Shown here one piece after another: positions 31,368 through 38,767 of a stretch of DNA of 64,000 nucleotides. The position numbers and the translations under genes are program-made. Location of the stretch: the NCBI GenBank assembly GCA_003220345.1, contig QHSC01000079.1:1-64000 (forward strand), in the 5' to 3' direction. Numbering within the stretch: the stretch's first letter is position 1; the number at the start of each line of letters is the position of its first letter. The DNA is from Candidatus Rokuibacteriota bacterium. GTDB lineage: Bacteria > Methylomirabilota > Methylomirabilia > Rokubacteriales > CSP1-6. A model generated the notes under the pieces. That model was given only the letters and a program-made list of their open reading frames with translations. It was not told the origin of the DNA and ran no database searches.

Positions 31368-31491
31368 CTGCACTGGGGCAATTTGCGTCGCCAGATCAAC
31401 TCAGCCCTCGCCTCGGCGGCCGAGCCGCTCAGCTCGAACTGCCACGTTGCGAGCGGGCCGGCAAGCCAAGCGCAACTTGCCCCAGTGCCAG
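31368..31491. repeat. Dispersed repeat copy D within a terminal-inverted-repeat element
   Basis: Ends are imperfect inverted repeats: CTGCACTGGGGCAATTTGCG (31368-31387) and the complement of CTGGCACTGGGGCAAGTTGC (31491 side). Between them is TCAGCCCTCGCCTC...GCTCAGCTCGAACTGCC, the block pair also seen at copies A-C. Length ~124 bp and structure suit a small non-autonomous mobile element. Confidence 0.65.
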
Positions 31492-31527
31492 TGCCCAAAC
31501 TGATTCAGTGCCCGGCGCCGCGCAACG

Positions 31528-31533
31528 TATACT
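31528..31533 (+). promoter_or_regulatory. Candidate -10 element, leaderless start of the MFS gene
   Basis: TATACT ends 7 bases before the ATG at 31541 and no Shine-Dalgarno sequence is present, so the transcript would start at or next to the start codon. The -35 region is not convincing. Confidence 0.4.
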
Positions 31534-31540
31534 CGGGCGC

Positions 31541-32728
31541 ATGCCCGTCCTTCTCGCCGCCGCCGGCTTTCTGCTCGTCGGGCTCGACGGCTCCCTCAAT
31601 ATCGCGTTCCCCGCCATGGCCGCCGCCTTCGACGTCGGGCCGACCACCATCCGGTGGGTCATCATCTGCTACGTCGGGACGTATTCGCTGACGGCCTTCG
31701 CGGCCGGCGTGCTCGCCGACCGGCTCGGGGCCGGGCGCGTCGTGCGCGCCGGCCTGCTCCTCTCGCTCCTCTGCTTTCTCGCCTTCGCCATCGTGCCCTC
31801 CTTCGCGGCGTTGCTCGTGGTCCGCGTCCTCCAGGGCGTGAGCGGGGGCCTCATCTACGGCGCCGCGCCTGCCCTGGTGACACTGGCTCTGCCGCCCTCA
31901 CGCCACGGCTGGGGCCTGGGCTGGGCGAGCTTCGGTCTGGGCGTGGGTCTGGGCCTGAGCCCGCTCGTCGGAGGATTTCTCGTCGAGGCCTTCGGCTGGA
32001 AGGGCGTGTTTCTCTATCGTGTGCCCGTGGCGGCAGCCATCATCGCGCTCGCCGTGTGGATGCGCGAGCCCCGCCGCGGTTCAGCCGCGACGTGGCGAAT
32101 GGTCGTCCCCGCGGATATCTTGCGCTGGCCCGTGATCCACGCGGGGGCCCTCGCCTTCCTCGCGAACTTCGCCCAGTTCTCCGTGTGGCTCCTCGCCCCG
32201 TTCTATCTCGTGACGGAGCGCGGGCTCTCGGCCGCGGTGGGAGGGCTGCTCTTCATGCTGACGCCGCTCGCCACCGCCGCGGCGGCGCCCCTGAGCGGAC
32301 GCGCCACCGATCGCTGGGGGCGCCGCGGGCCCGTGATCCTGGGCCTGGCCGTCGAGGCGGCGGGACTCGTGATGGTCGCGCGCTGCGGCGCCGCCACGCC
32401 GCTGGCCCTGGTGGGCGCCGCGCTCGCTCTCGTCGGCCTCGGCCTGGGTGTCTTCCAGGTGCCGAACATCGCGCAGACCATGGCCGCGTTCCCCGCGCGC
32501 CAGCAGGGCACGGCCGGCGGCTTTGCCTTTCTCTCCCGCACGCTCGGTGTCGTGATCGGCGTGCAGAGCGCCGCGTGGCTATTCGGGGCCCGCGCCGCGG
32601 CCCTCGGGTTCTTGCCGGCCTTCCGCTTCACGTTCGACACCGCGGCCGTCGTGTGCGCCGTGGCGGCGCTCCTCGCCCTCCTGCCCGCCCGCGAGCGCGC
32701 GGCGCGTCGGGCCGGGCTCGAGGCCTGA
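31541..32728 (+). CDS. MFS transporter
   Basis: 395-residue major facilitator with about 12 hydrophobic segments. It begins LLAAAGFLLVGLDGSLNIAFPAMAAAFDVGPTTIRWVIICYVGTYSLTAFAAGVLADRLGAGRVVRAGL, with the DRLGAGR loop of motif A and GGFLVEAFGWKGVFL of the drug-efflux (EmrB/QacA-like) branch. C-terminal half has DRWGRRGPVILGL. Substrate unknown. It stands 138 bases before the UGSC selenoprotein fusion on the same strand, so it might transport that system's substrate or product (inference). Confidence 0.88.
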   Translation: MPVLLAAAGFLLVGLDGSLNIAFPAMAAAFDVGPTTIRWVIICYVGTYSLTAFAAGVLADRLGAGRVVRAGLLLSLLCFLAFAIVPSFAALLVVRVLQGVSGGLIYGAAPALVTLALPPSRHGWGLGWASFGLGVGLGLSPLVGGFLVEAFGWKGVFLYRVPVAAAIIALAVWMREPRRGSAATWRMVVPADILRWPVIHAGALAFLANFAQFSVWLLAPFYLVTERGLSAAVGGLLFMLTPLATAAAAPLSGRATDRWGRRGPVILGLAVEAAGLVMVARCGAATPLALVGAALALVGLGLGVFQVPNIAQTMAAFPARQQGTAGGFAFLSRTLGVVIGVQSAAWLFGARAAALGFLPAFRFTFDTAAVVCAVAALLALLPARERAARRAGLEA

Positions 32729-32866
32729 GCCGCCCGCGGGGAGCGCGCGTGTGGAGGACCTTGCCCAAGTACGTGATCATCGGCAAGATGCGAGACATGA
32801 CCCGCGCCTGCCCGGCTGCCTCCACCCGTGAGACGGGGCTCGACCGTCCCGTCATGGTGACCTGAC

Positions 32867-34453
32867 ATGGACATCGTCGATCCCGTCGGCTCCTCCGCCG
32901 CCACCTCGCGGAGCCTGGCCGCCCGCCCCGCCTCGCTCGAGGGCGTGACCATCGCGCTCCTCGACAATTCAAAGCCCAACGCGAAGGAACTGCTGGAGCG
33001 CCTCGGCGCGCTGCTCGCGGCTCAGGCGGGGGCGCGCGGGGTCCGCGTGTGGAGCAAGCCCGGCTCGTCCGTGAGCGCCACCGCGGCCGTCCTCGAGGAG
33101 ATCGCGAGGAGCGCGCGCGTCGCGCTCACCGCATCGGCCGACTGAGGGTCGTGCACGTCGTGGAGTGTCCACGACGCAGCGGAGCTGGAGGCGAGGGGAG
33201 TGGCTTGTGTCGTGGTCGGCACCGATGAATTCCTTCCTCTGGCCCGCGCCCAGTCGGCGGCCCGCGGGCTTCCGGAGCTTCCCGTGGTCACGGTGCCGCA
33301 TCCCATCGGCGGCATCGCGCCCAGTGTCGCCGCGGCCAAGGCGGAGCCGGTCGCGGCGAGCGTGTTGCGCGCGCTGACCTCCGCGCCGTCGGCCGCCTCG
33401 GCGGCGGGCGCAGCCACGGGTGGCATGCGGGGGGCGCCTTCCGATCTCGACGAGTTCCAGGGCTGGCTCATGGAACAGGGCTGGGGCGATGGACTGCCCG
33501 CGATCCCGCCCACGGCTGAGCGCGTGAAGCGGATGCTCGCGGGGACGCGGCGCGAGCCCGAGGAGATCGTGGCCGTGGTCGTGCCGAGGCTGGGGAGGGC
33601 GACCATCGAGGCCGTGGCGGCCAATGCCGTCATGGCGGGAGCGCTGCCCGAGCACATGCCGGTGATCCTCGCGGCCGTCGAGGCCCTGGCGGACCCGTCC
33701 TTCAACCTGCAGGCCGTGCAGACGACGACCCATCCCTGCTCGCCGCTTCTCATCGTCAATGGTCCCATCGCGCGGCGGCTCGGGATCAACGCCGCGGGCA
33801 ACGCTCTCGGACAGGGCGCGCGGGCCAATGCCGTGATCGGCCGCGCGGTGCGGCTGACGCTGCAGAACATCGGAGGCGCGCGTCCCGGCAAGGAGGACCG
33901 GGCAACTCATGGCCACCCGGGCAAGTACAGCTATTGCGTCGCCGAGAACGAGGCGGCTTCGCCCTGGGAACCGCTCTCCGTCGAGCGCGGCTTCTCTCCC
34001 GCGGACAGCACGGTGACGGTCTGCGGATCGGAGGCGCCTCACAATATCAACGATCACGGGACGGCAACGCCGGAGGGCCTGGTGGCGACGGTGGCGGGCA
34101 CCGCGGCCACGACGGGATCGAACAATATCTATCTGGGTGGCGAGCCGCTCATCGCCCTCGGGCCCGAGCACGCGGCGACGGTGGCCTCGAGGGGCTGGAA
34201 GAAGGACGACTTCCGGCGGGCCGTGTGGGACGCCGCAGCCGTGCCCCGGGGCCGCTTCACCTCCGAGAACCTCGCCCGCTTCGAGGCGATCTATCCCGAG
34301 GGCTTCGCGGACCGGACTTCCGCGGCGGTGTTACGGATCTCCCGCGACTGGCGGGACATCATGGTCATCGTGACGGGCGGCGCGGGCAAGCACTCGGCCT
34401 TCATCCCGACCTTCGGGGCCACTCGCTCGGTGACGCGAAAGATCATCGAGTGA
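32867..34453 (+). CDS. UGSC selenoprotein domain fused to uncharacterised C-terminal domain, in-frame UGA at Sec93
   Basis: 528 residues when the TGA at 33143-33145 is read as selenocysteine. Residues ~25-165 form a UGSC-type domain: GVTIALLDNSKPNAKELLERLG..., then ASAD-U93-GSC96-TSWSVHDAAELEARGVACVVVGTDEFL and VVTVPHPIGGI. The motif U-G-S-C at this position defines the known UGSC family of selenoproteins. After an Ala/Ser/Gly-rich linker (~165-185) comes a ~340-residue domain (QGWGDGLPAIPPT, NAVMAGALPEHMPVILAAVEALADP, NGPIARRLGINAAGNALGQG, HGHPGKYSYCVAENEAASPWEPLSVERGF) homologous to the separate gene at 37150. A perfect hairpin follows the UGA. The ATG at 32867 lacks a strong ribosome site. 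Function unknown; redox chemistry at U/C is likely. Confidence 0.87.
33146..33176 (+). promoter_or_regulatory. Putative SECIS hairpin of the UGSC fusion gene
   Basis: Starting 11 nt after the UGA, CGUCGUGG (33156-33163) pairs perfectly with CCACGACG (33169-33176) around loop AGUGU (33164-33168). The loop starts 19 nt after the UGA and has G at loop position 2, as in bacterial SECIS elements. Geometry identical to the hairpin at 38494. Confidence 0.8.
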
Positions 34454-34462
34454 GAGCCTTTT

Positions 34463-35278
34463 TCAGCCGCGTGCGGCAGCTTCGAGCATGCGGACCTCGT
34501 GGGCGGTGACGGGGACGCCGATGCGCCGCGCCCGGAAGGCCTCGACGAGGCCCTGATAGATCTCGGCCTCGGCCGGCACCACGTCCACCACGCGCACCCA
34601 GGGCTCCACGGTGAGCTTGATCCCGCCCGCCTCCACCGCGCCGATGCCGAGGCTGGGAGTTGGGTCCTTGAGGACGCGGATGTTGGCGTCGACGATCTGC
34701 CGGCAGGCCTCGAGGGCCTGGTTGAGGTCGGCGTGATGGGGGACGTGGACGGCGAGATGCAGCTGCCGCATCGTCCCGAAGTTGTGCAGGATCTCGCCGA
34801 CGATCTTCCGGTTGGGGATGATGACGCGCGAGTGGTCCGGGTGGACGAGGATGGTCGAGGACAGGGTGATCATGGACACGTCGCCCTTCTCCTCGTTTAT
34901 CTCGATGTACTCGCCCACGCGGAAGGGCTTCGTGAAGATGATGGTCAGCCCCGCCATGAGGTTGCCGAGCACGCCCTGCATGGCGAAGCCCACGCCGAGA
35001 CCGGCGACGCCGATACCCGCGACCAGCGGCGCGATGGAGAAGCCGAACTTGTCGAGGGCGACCACGCCGGCCATGACCACGATGAGGAGCTTGATGACGC
35101 GCACGAAGAGGTGCCGCATGGGCGGCTCCATCTGCTGCTTCTGGAAGCGCCGGTCGACGAGCCCGCCCAGCCATTTCGCGGCGATGAATCCCACCGCGAG
35201 AATGGCCAGCGCGCCCAGCACCTGAAAGCCGTAGCGAACGAGGAGGTCGAGGGTCAATTCCTTGACGGTCATGTTCAT
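34463..35278 (-). CDS. MscS-family mechanosensitive channel
   Basis: 271-residue small-conductance mechanosensitive channel of standard MscS size. N-terminal membrane helices (LLVRYGFQVLGALAILAVGFIAAKWLGG; HLFVRVIKLLIVVMAGVVALDKFG), the pore helix region PLVAGIGVAGLGVGFAMQGVLGNLMAGLTIIFTKPFRVGEYI, then the beta domain with IMITLSSTILVHPDHSRVIIPNRKIVGEIL-like residues and the C-terminal alpha-beta domain. Opens on membrane tension to release osmolytes. AAGGAG lies 6 bases before ATG 35278. Convergent with the selenoprotein fusion gene, 9 bases apart. Confidence 0.92.
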   Translation of the reverse strand: MNMTVKELTLDLLVRYGFQVLGALAILAVGFIAAKWLGGLVDRRFQKQQMEPPMRHLFVRVIKLLIVVMAGVVALDKFGFSIAPLVAGIGVAGLGVGFAMQGVLGNLMAGLTIIFTKPFRVGEYIEINEEKGDVSMITLSSTILVHPDHSRVIIPNRKIVGEILHNFGTMRQLHLAVHVPHHADLNQALEACRQIVDANIRVLKDPTPSLGIGAVEAGGIKLTVEPWVRVVDVVPAEAEIYQGLVEAFRARRIGVPVTAHEVRMLEAAARG

Positions 35279-35449
35279 GCCTGTCTCCTTGTGGAGTGAC
35301 GCCGCGGCCCCGGGGCCTGTCGGAGGAACGTACAGCAGACCATTGAAATTACCACGCGCGATTCGTGTTCCGCTCCGAGCGCGGGCTTTGCCGGCGCAAC
35401 TTGTTTCGAGGGGAGGCTTCGAAAGGGAGGCAGAGCCCCCCTCCGAGTA

Positions 35450-37051
35450 TTAGGGCGCGGCATAGAGCCGGTCGAAGTACTCGCGCACCATGCGGTCAGA
35501 GGAGAAGCGCTCGACGCCCATGGCGATGGACGCGCGCATCATCCGGGTCCAGCGGGACGTATCGGCCCAGGCCGGGAGCACCTCGCCCTCGAGCGTGTCG
35601 TAGAGCGCGTGCAGGTCCCGCGCGTCCTGACCCGTCCCTTCCCGCGTGTCGCCAATAGCCCAGCCCGTGACACCGTGCTCGCAGCCCTCCGGCCACCAGC
35701 CGTCGAGGATGGAGAGGTTGAGGGAGCCGTTCATGGCCGCCTTCATGCCCGAGGTTCCGCTCGCCTCCATGGGCCGGCGGGGCGTGTTGAGCCACACGTC
35801 ACAGCCGCGCGTGAGCAGGCGTCCCAGGGCCATGTCGTAGTTCTCGAGGTAGACGATGGACTCCGGCCACTGGCGGATCGTCTGGACGAGGAGCGCGATG
35901 ACGGACTTGCCCGCCTGGTCCGCGGGGTGCGCCTTGCCGGAGAAGACGAGTTGCAGGCGGCGGTTCTTGAGCAGGGGAGCGAGCCGGGCGGGGTCCCGGA
36001 GCAGGAGATCCGGGCGCTTGTAGGTCGCCGCGCGCCGCGCGAAGCCGATGGTGAGCGCCTCGCGCTCGAACTTCACGCCGGTGCGCGCCTCGATCTCGGC
36101 GAGGAGCTCGCCCTTCACGGCGCGCCTCGCCTCGCGAAGCGCCTCGTCCCCTTGCTCCACGGCGGCGGCGATCCGCGGGTCCTGCCACGTCCCGCGATGG
36201 ACGCCATTGGTGATGGCGAGGATCGGCGCGGCGTCGTCGACGTGGGCCCACATGGCCCGCGCCGTCTCGCCGTGAAGCTGGGCCACGGCATTGGCCCGGC
36301 AGGCGAGCCGCAGTCCCGCCACCGTCATGTTGAACGGATCGCCGCCGATCTCGCGCAGCTCGGCGGTCACGAGCTCGCACCCCGCGCCCAGGCGACGCAG
36401 GTCCTCGATGGCGTGCACCTCGTTGCCCGCGGGCACGGGCGTGTGCGTGGTGAAGACGATCTTCTCGCGCACCTCCCGCCACGCTGTGGGGAAGTCGAAA
36501 TCGGCCTCCATGCGGTCGGCGATCAGCTCGACGCCGGCGAAGACCGCGTGCCCCTCGTTGAAATGGTAGAGGTCGACGGACAGGTGAAGCGAGCGCAGGG
36601 CGCGCACCCCGCCGATGCCCAGGAGCATCTCCTGGGCGATCCGGCAGTCGGGCGCGGGGTCGTAGAGGCGGCGGGTGATCCAGCGGTCGCGCTCGTCGAT
36701 GGGCTCGAGGAGGAAGAGGGGCGCGATGGCGTAGCGGGCCACGCGCCACACGCGACACTCGACCTCGCGCGCGGCCACCCGCACCCGCACGCGCGCGCCC
36801 GTGTCGGCGAGCGTGTCCGTGGGATAGTCGCGCCAGAGGTCGTACGGGTAGCCGTCGGGGCCGATGCGCTGCACGGTGTAGCCCTGCGCCCAGCGCAGGC
36901 CCACGCCCACCACGGGGACGCCGAGGTCGCCCGCGGACTTCATGAAGTCGCCGGCCAGCACGCCCAGGCCCCCGGCATAGGACGGGAACTCCTCGTGAAG
37001 CCCGAACTCCATCGAGAAGTAGGCGACGAGCGGAGGAGCGGGGGCGGTCAT
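35450..37051 (-). CDS. glgP: Alpha-glucan (glycogen/maltodextrin) phosphorylase
   Basis: 533-residue short-type alpha-glucan phosphorylase (GT35). Features: VAYFSMEFGLHEEFPSYAGGLGVLAGDF at the N-terminus, FNEGHAVFAGVELI, FTTHTPVPAGNE, TNGVHRGTWQDP, FARRAATYKRPDLLL, LVFSGKAHPADQAGK, and the PLP-binding EASGTSGMKAAMNGSLNLSILDGWWPEG with the Schiff-base Lys. It releases glucose-1-phosphate from alpha-1,4-glucans. The family's short form lacks the N-terminal ~100 residues of animal enzymes. Start ATG at 37051; TATGCT ends 8 bases upstream and no ribosome site is seen. Diverges from the selenoprotein operon. No other glycogen gene nearby. Confidence 0.9.
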   Translation of the reverse strand: MTAPAPPLVAYFSMEFGLHEEFPSYAGGLGVLAGDFMKSAGDLGVPVVGVGLRWAQGYTVQRIGPDGYPYDLWRDYPTDTLADTGARVRVRVAAREVECRVWRVARYAIAPLFLLEPIDERDRWITRRLYDPAPDCRIAQEMLLGIGGVRALRSLHLSVDLYHFNEGHAVFAGVELIADRMEADFDFPTAWREVREKIVFTTHTPVPAGNEVHAIEDLRRLGAGCELVTAELREIGGDPFNMTVAGLRLACRANAVAQLHGETARAMWAHVDDAAPILAITNGVHRGTWQDPRIAAAVEQGDEALREARRAVKGELLAEIEARTGVKFEREALTIGFARRAATYKRPDLLLRDPARLAPLLKNRRLQLVFSGKAHPADQAGKSVIALLVQTIRQWPESIVYLENYDMALGRLLTRGCDVWLNTPRRPMEASGTSGMKAAMNGSLNLSILDGWWPEGCEHGVTGWAIGDTREGTGQDARDLHALYDTLEGEVLPAWADTSRWTRMMRASIAMGVERFSSDRMVREYFDRLYAAP

Positions 37052-37136
37052 TCCACGAGAGCATACGGCAAGATCCGCGGCTCCGCGAGGCCTCGGCGGC
37101 CCGCGAAGCGGGCCGGAGGAGGCGAGCGGGCTGGAG

Positions 37137-37142
37137 TATAAT
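37137..37142 (+). promoter_or_regulatory. Candidate -10 element, leaderless start of the UGSC-partner operon
   Basis: A consensus TATAAT ends 7 bases before the ATG at 37150, with no Shine-Dalgarno site. This spacing puts the predicted transcript start at or beside the ATG. The -35 position reads CGGAGG and is not consensus. Confidence 0.5.
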
Positions 37143-37149
37143 CGCGCCC

Positions 37150-38199
37150 ATGACAATCCAGATCGAGTCCAAGCGCTATCCGGTCGAGGACCTGGCCCAC
37201 GCCATCGAGTTCTGCTACCAGCAGGGGTGGACGGACGGGCTGCCGGTGGTGCCGCCGACCGAGCGGGCCGTCCAGGCCATGCTGGAGGCGGCCGGGCTCG
37301 AGCCGCGGCACCAGGTCGCCTTCATCACCAATCGCCAGGTGGCCGTGACGGCCGAGAAGATCGCCATCAATGCTGTCATGGCCGGGTGCCTGCCGGAGTA
37401 CATGCCGGTGGTGGTGGCCGCCATCGAGGGCATCGCCGACCCCAAGTGGGGCTACCACGGCCCCGCCACCTCGACGGGCGGCGCCGCCGTGCTCATGATC
37501 GTCAACGGCCCCGTGGCCGCCCGCTTGAAATTCAATTCCGGCGACAATCTGTTCGGGCCGGGCTGGCGATCGAATGCCACCGTTGGTCGCGCCGTGCGGC
37601 TCGTGATGCGAAACGTGATCGGGACCCTGCCCGGCGCCCTCGATCGTGGGACGGTGGGCCATCCCGGCAAGTACAGCTACGTCATCGCGGAGAACGAGGC
37701 GGAGAGTCCGTGGACGCCTCTGCACGTCGAGCGCGGCTTCACGCCCGAGCAGAGCACGGTCACCGTCATGTCGGCGGAGGGCCCCCACCAGTTCTACAAC
37801 CAGCTCTCGAGCACGGCCAAGGGCGTTCTGACTTCTCTCTGCGAGGACATGAAGCACCACGGCAGCACCAACGGCCAGCCGCAGTACTGCGTGGTGCTGG
37901 CGGGCGAGCACATGCGTACCATCGCCAACGACGGCTGGTCCAAGAAGGAGATCCAGCAGTTCGTGTACGAGAACACGCACAACTCGGTGGCCCACCTCAA
38001 GCGCACGGAGCGGCTGGCGGGTGCGCTGACCGCCGCCGACGAGACGACCATGCGACCGCTCGTCCCCAGCCCTCAGGATGTGCTGGTGGTCGCGGCGGGG
38101 GGCCGGGCGGGGGCCTTCTCCTGCTACATCCCGGGGTGGGCGGGGGGCAAGAAGTCGTCGCAGAGCATCACGAAGCTCATTTCAGACAGGAGGGCATGA
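37150..38199 (+). CDS. Uncharacterised UGSC-partner protein
   Basis: 349-residue soluble protein with no function I can name. It is clearly homologous to the C-terminal ~340 residues of the UGSC fusion at 32867. Shared blocks: QGW-x-DGLP-x-x-PPT, NAVMAG-x-LPE-x-MPV, AA-x-E, NGP-x-A-x-RL, N-x-x-x-N-x-x-G-x-G, GRAVRL, GHPGKYSY, AENEA-x-SPW-x-PL-x-VERGF-x-P, STVTV. The conserved Asn, His, Glu and Arg residues suggest an active site. The stop overlaps the start of the stand-alone UGSC selenoprotein gene (ATGA), so the two are translationally coupled. Fusion at one locus and coupling at the other imply a physical or catalytic partnership. Not visibly Sec-containing itself. Confidence 0.85.
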   Translation: MTIQIESKRYPVEDLAHAIEFCYQQGWTDGLPVVPPTERAVQAMLEAAGLEPRHQVAFITNRQVAVTAEKIAINAVMAGCLPEYMPVVVAAIEGIADPKWGYHGPATSTGGAAVLMIVNGPVAARLKFNSGDNLFGPGWRSNATVGRAVRLVMRNVIGTLPGALDRGTVGHPGKYSYVIAENEAESPWTPLHVERGFTPEQSTVTVMSAEGPHQFYNQLSSTAKGVLTSLCEDMKHHGSTNGQPQYCVVLAGEHMRTIANDGWSKKEIQQFVYENTHNSVAHLKRTERLAGALTAADETTMRPLVPSPQDVLVVAAGGRAGAFSCYIPGWAGGKKSSQSITKLISDRRA

Positions 38200-38732
38200 T
38201 GGCCATGGAGATACTCGATCCGACGGTGGAGCCGCGGAAGCAGCCCCTGACGTTCGTGCCGCGCCCCGACTCCCTCACGGGCAAGCGTATCGGGCTCGTG
38301 GAGAACACGAAGTACAACTCGGACAAGATCCTCGCCAAGATCGGCGAGATCCTCAAGAGAGAGTACGGGGCGGCGGAGTGCACGATGTGGCGCAAGCACA
38401 ACTCCAGCGTGCCCGCCCACCAGGAGATCATCGACGAGGCGAAGCGCGGCGTCGACGTCGTGGTCGCCGGCATCGGCGACTGAGGGTCCTGCTCGTCGGG
38501 CAGTGTGCTCGACGGAATCGTGTTCGAGAAGGTCGGGATCCCCGCGGCGTCGATCGTGACGGACGTGTTCGAGGGAACGGGACGGGCCATGGCTGTGGCC
38601 TGGGGCGTGCCGAACTACAAGTTCCTCGCCCTGCCGCACCCCATCGCGAACCTGACTGACGCGCAGCTGGAGCAGCGGGCGAGAGAGATCGCACCGGAGA
38701 TCGTGAAGCTGCTCCTTCAGGGCCAGGAATAG
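38196..38732 (+). CDS. UGSC-motif selenoprotein, in-frame UGA at Sec96
   Basis: 178 residues when TGA 38481-38483 is read as selenocysteine: KRIGLVENTKYNSDKILAKIGEIL..., VDVVVAGIGD-U96-GSC99-SSGSVLDGIVFEKVGIPAASIVTDVFEG, WGVPNYKFLALPHPIANLT. This is the known UGSC family of selenoproteins; the reaction is unestablished. The layout around U-x-x-C, followed by a GIP.ASIVTD strand and a later PHPI.N motif, recalls the selenoprotein B subunit of glycine/betaine reductases, which is my inference. ACAGGAGGG precedes ATG 38196, which overlaps the partner-gene stop. A SECIS-like hairpin follows the UGA. Read conventionally it would seem two short genes. Confidence 0.9.
38484..38514 (+). promoter_or_regulatory. 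Putative SECIS hairpin of the UGSC selenoprotein
   Basis: Starting 11 nt after the UGA, CGUCGGGC (38494-38501) pairs with GCUCGACG (38507-38514), one G-U pair, around loop AGUGU (38502-38506). Stem length, loop sequence and distance from the UGA equal those of the hairpin at 33156, with pairing kept despite base changes in the upper stem. Confidence 0.8.
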
Positions 38733-38767
38733 CCACGACGAAGAGCGCCAAGACCCGGACGGCCAAG

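Noticed and set aside
32867-33145. Reading the UGSC fusion as a short gene ended by TGA plus a separate downstream gene starting near 33200
   Set aside because: The TGA lies exactly at the U of the known UGSC motif, the frame continues with family sequence and a SECIS-like hairpin follows. A start at 33200 would cut the domain in the middle of a strand.
38484-38732. Separate small gene of about 75 residues after the TGA at 38481
   Set aside because: It has no ribosome site and represents the second half of the UGSC domain; the sequence immediately after the TGA (GSC) is part of the conserved motif.
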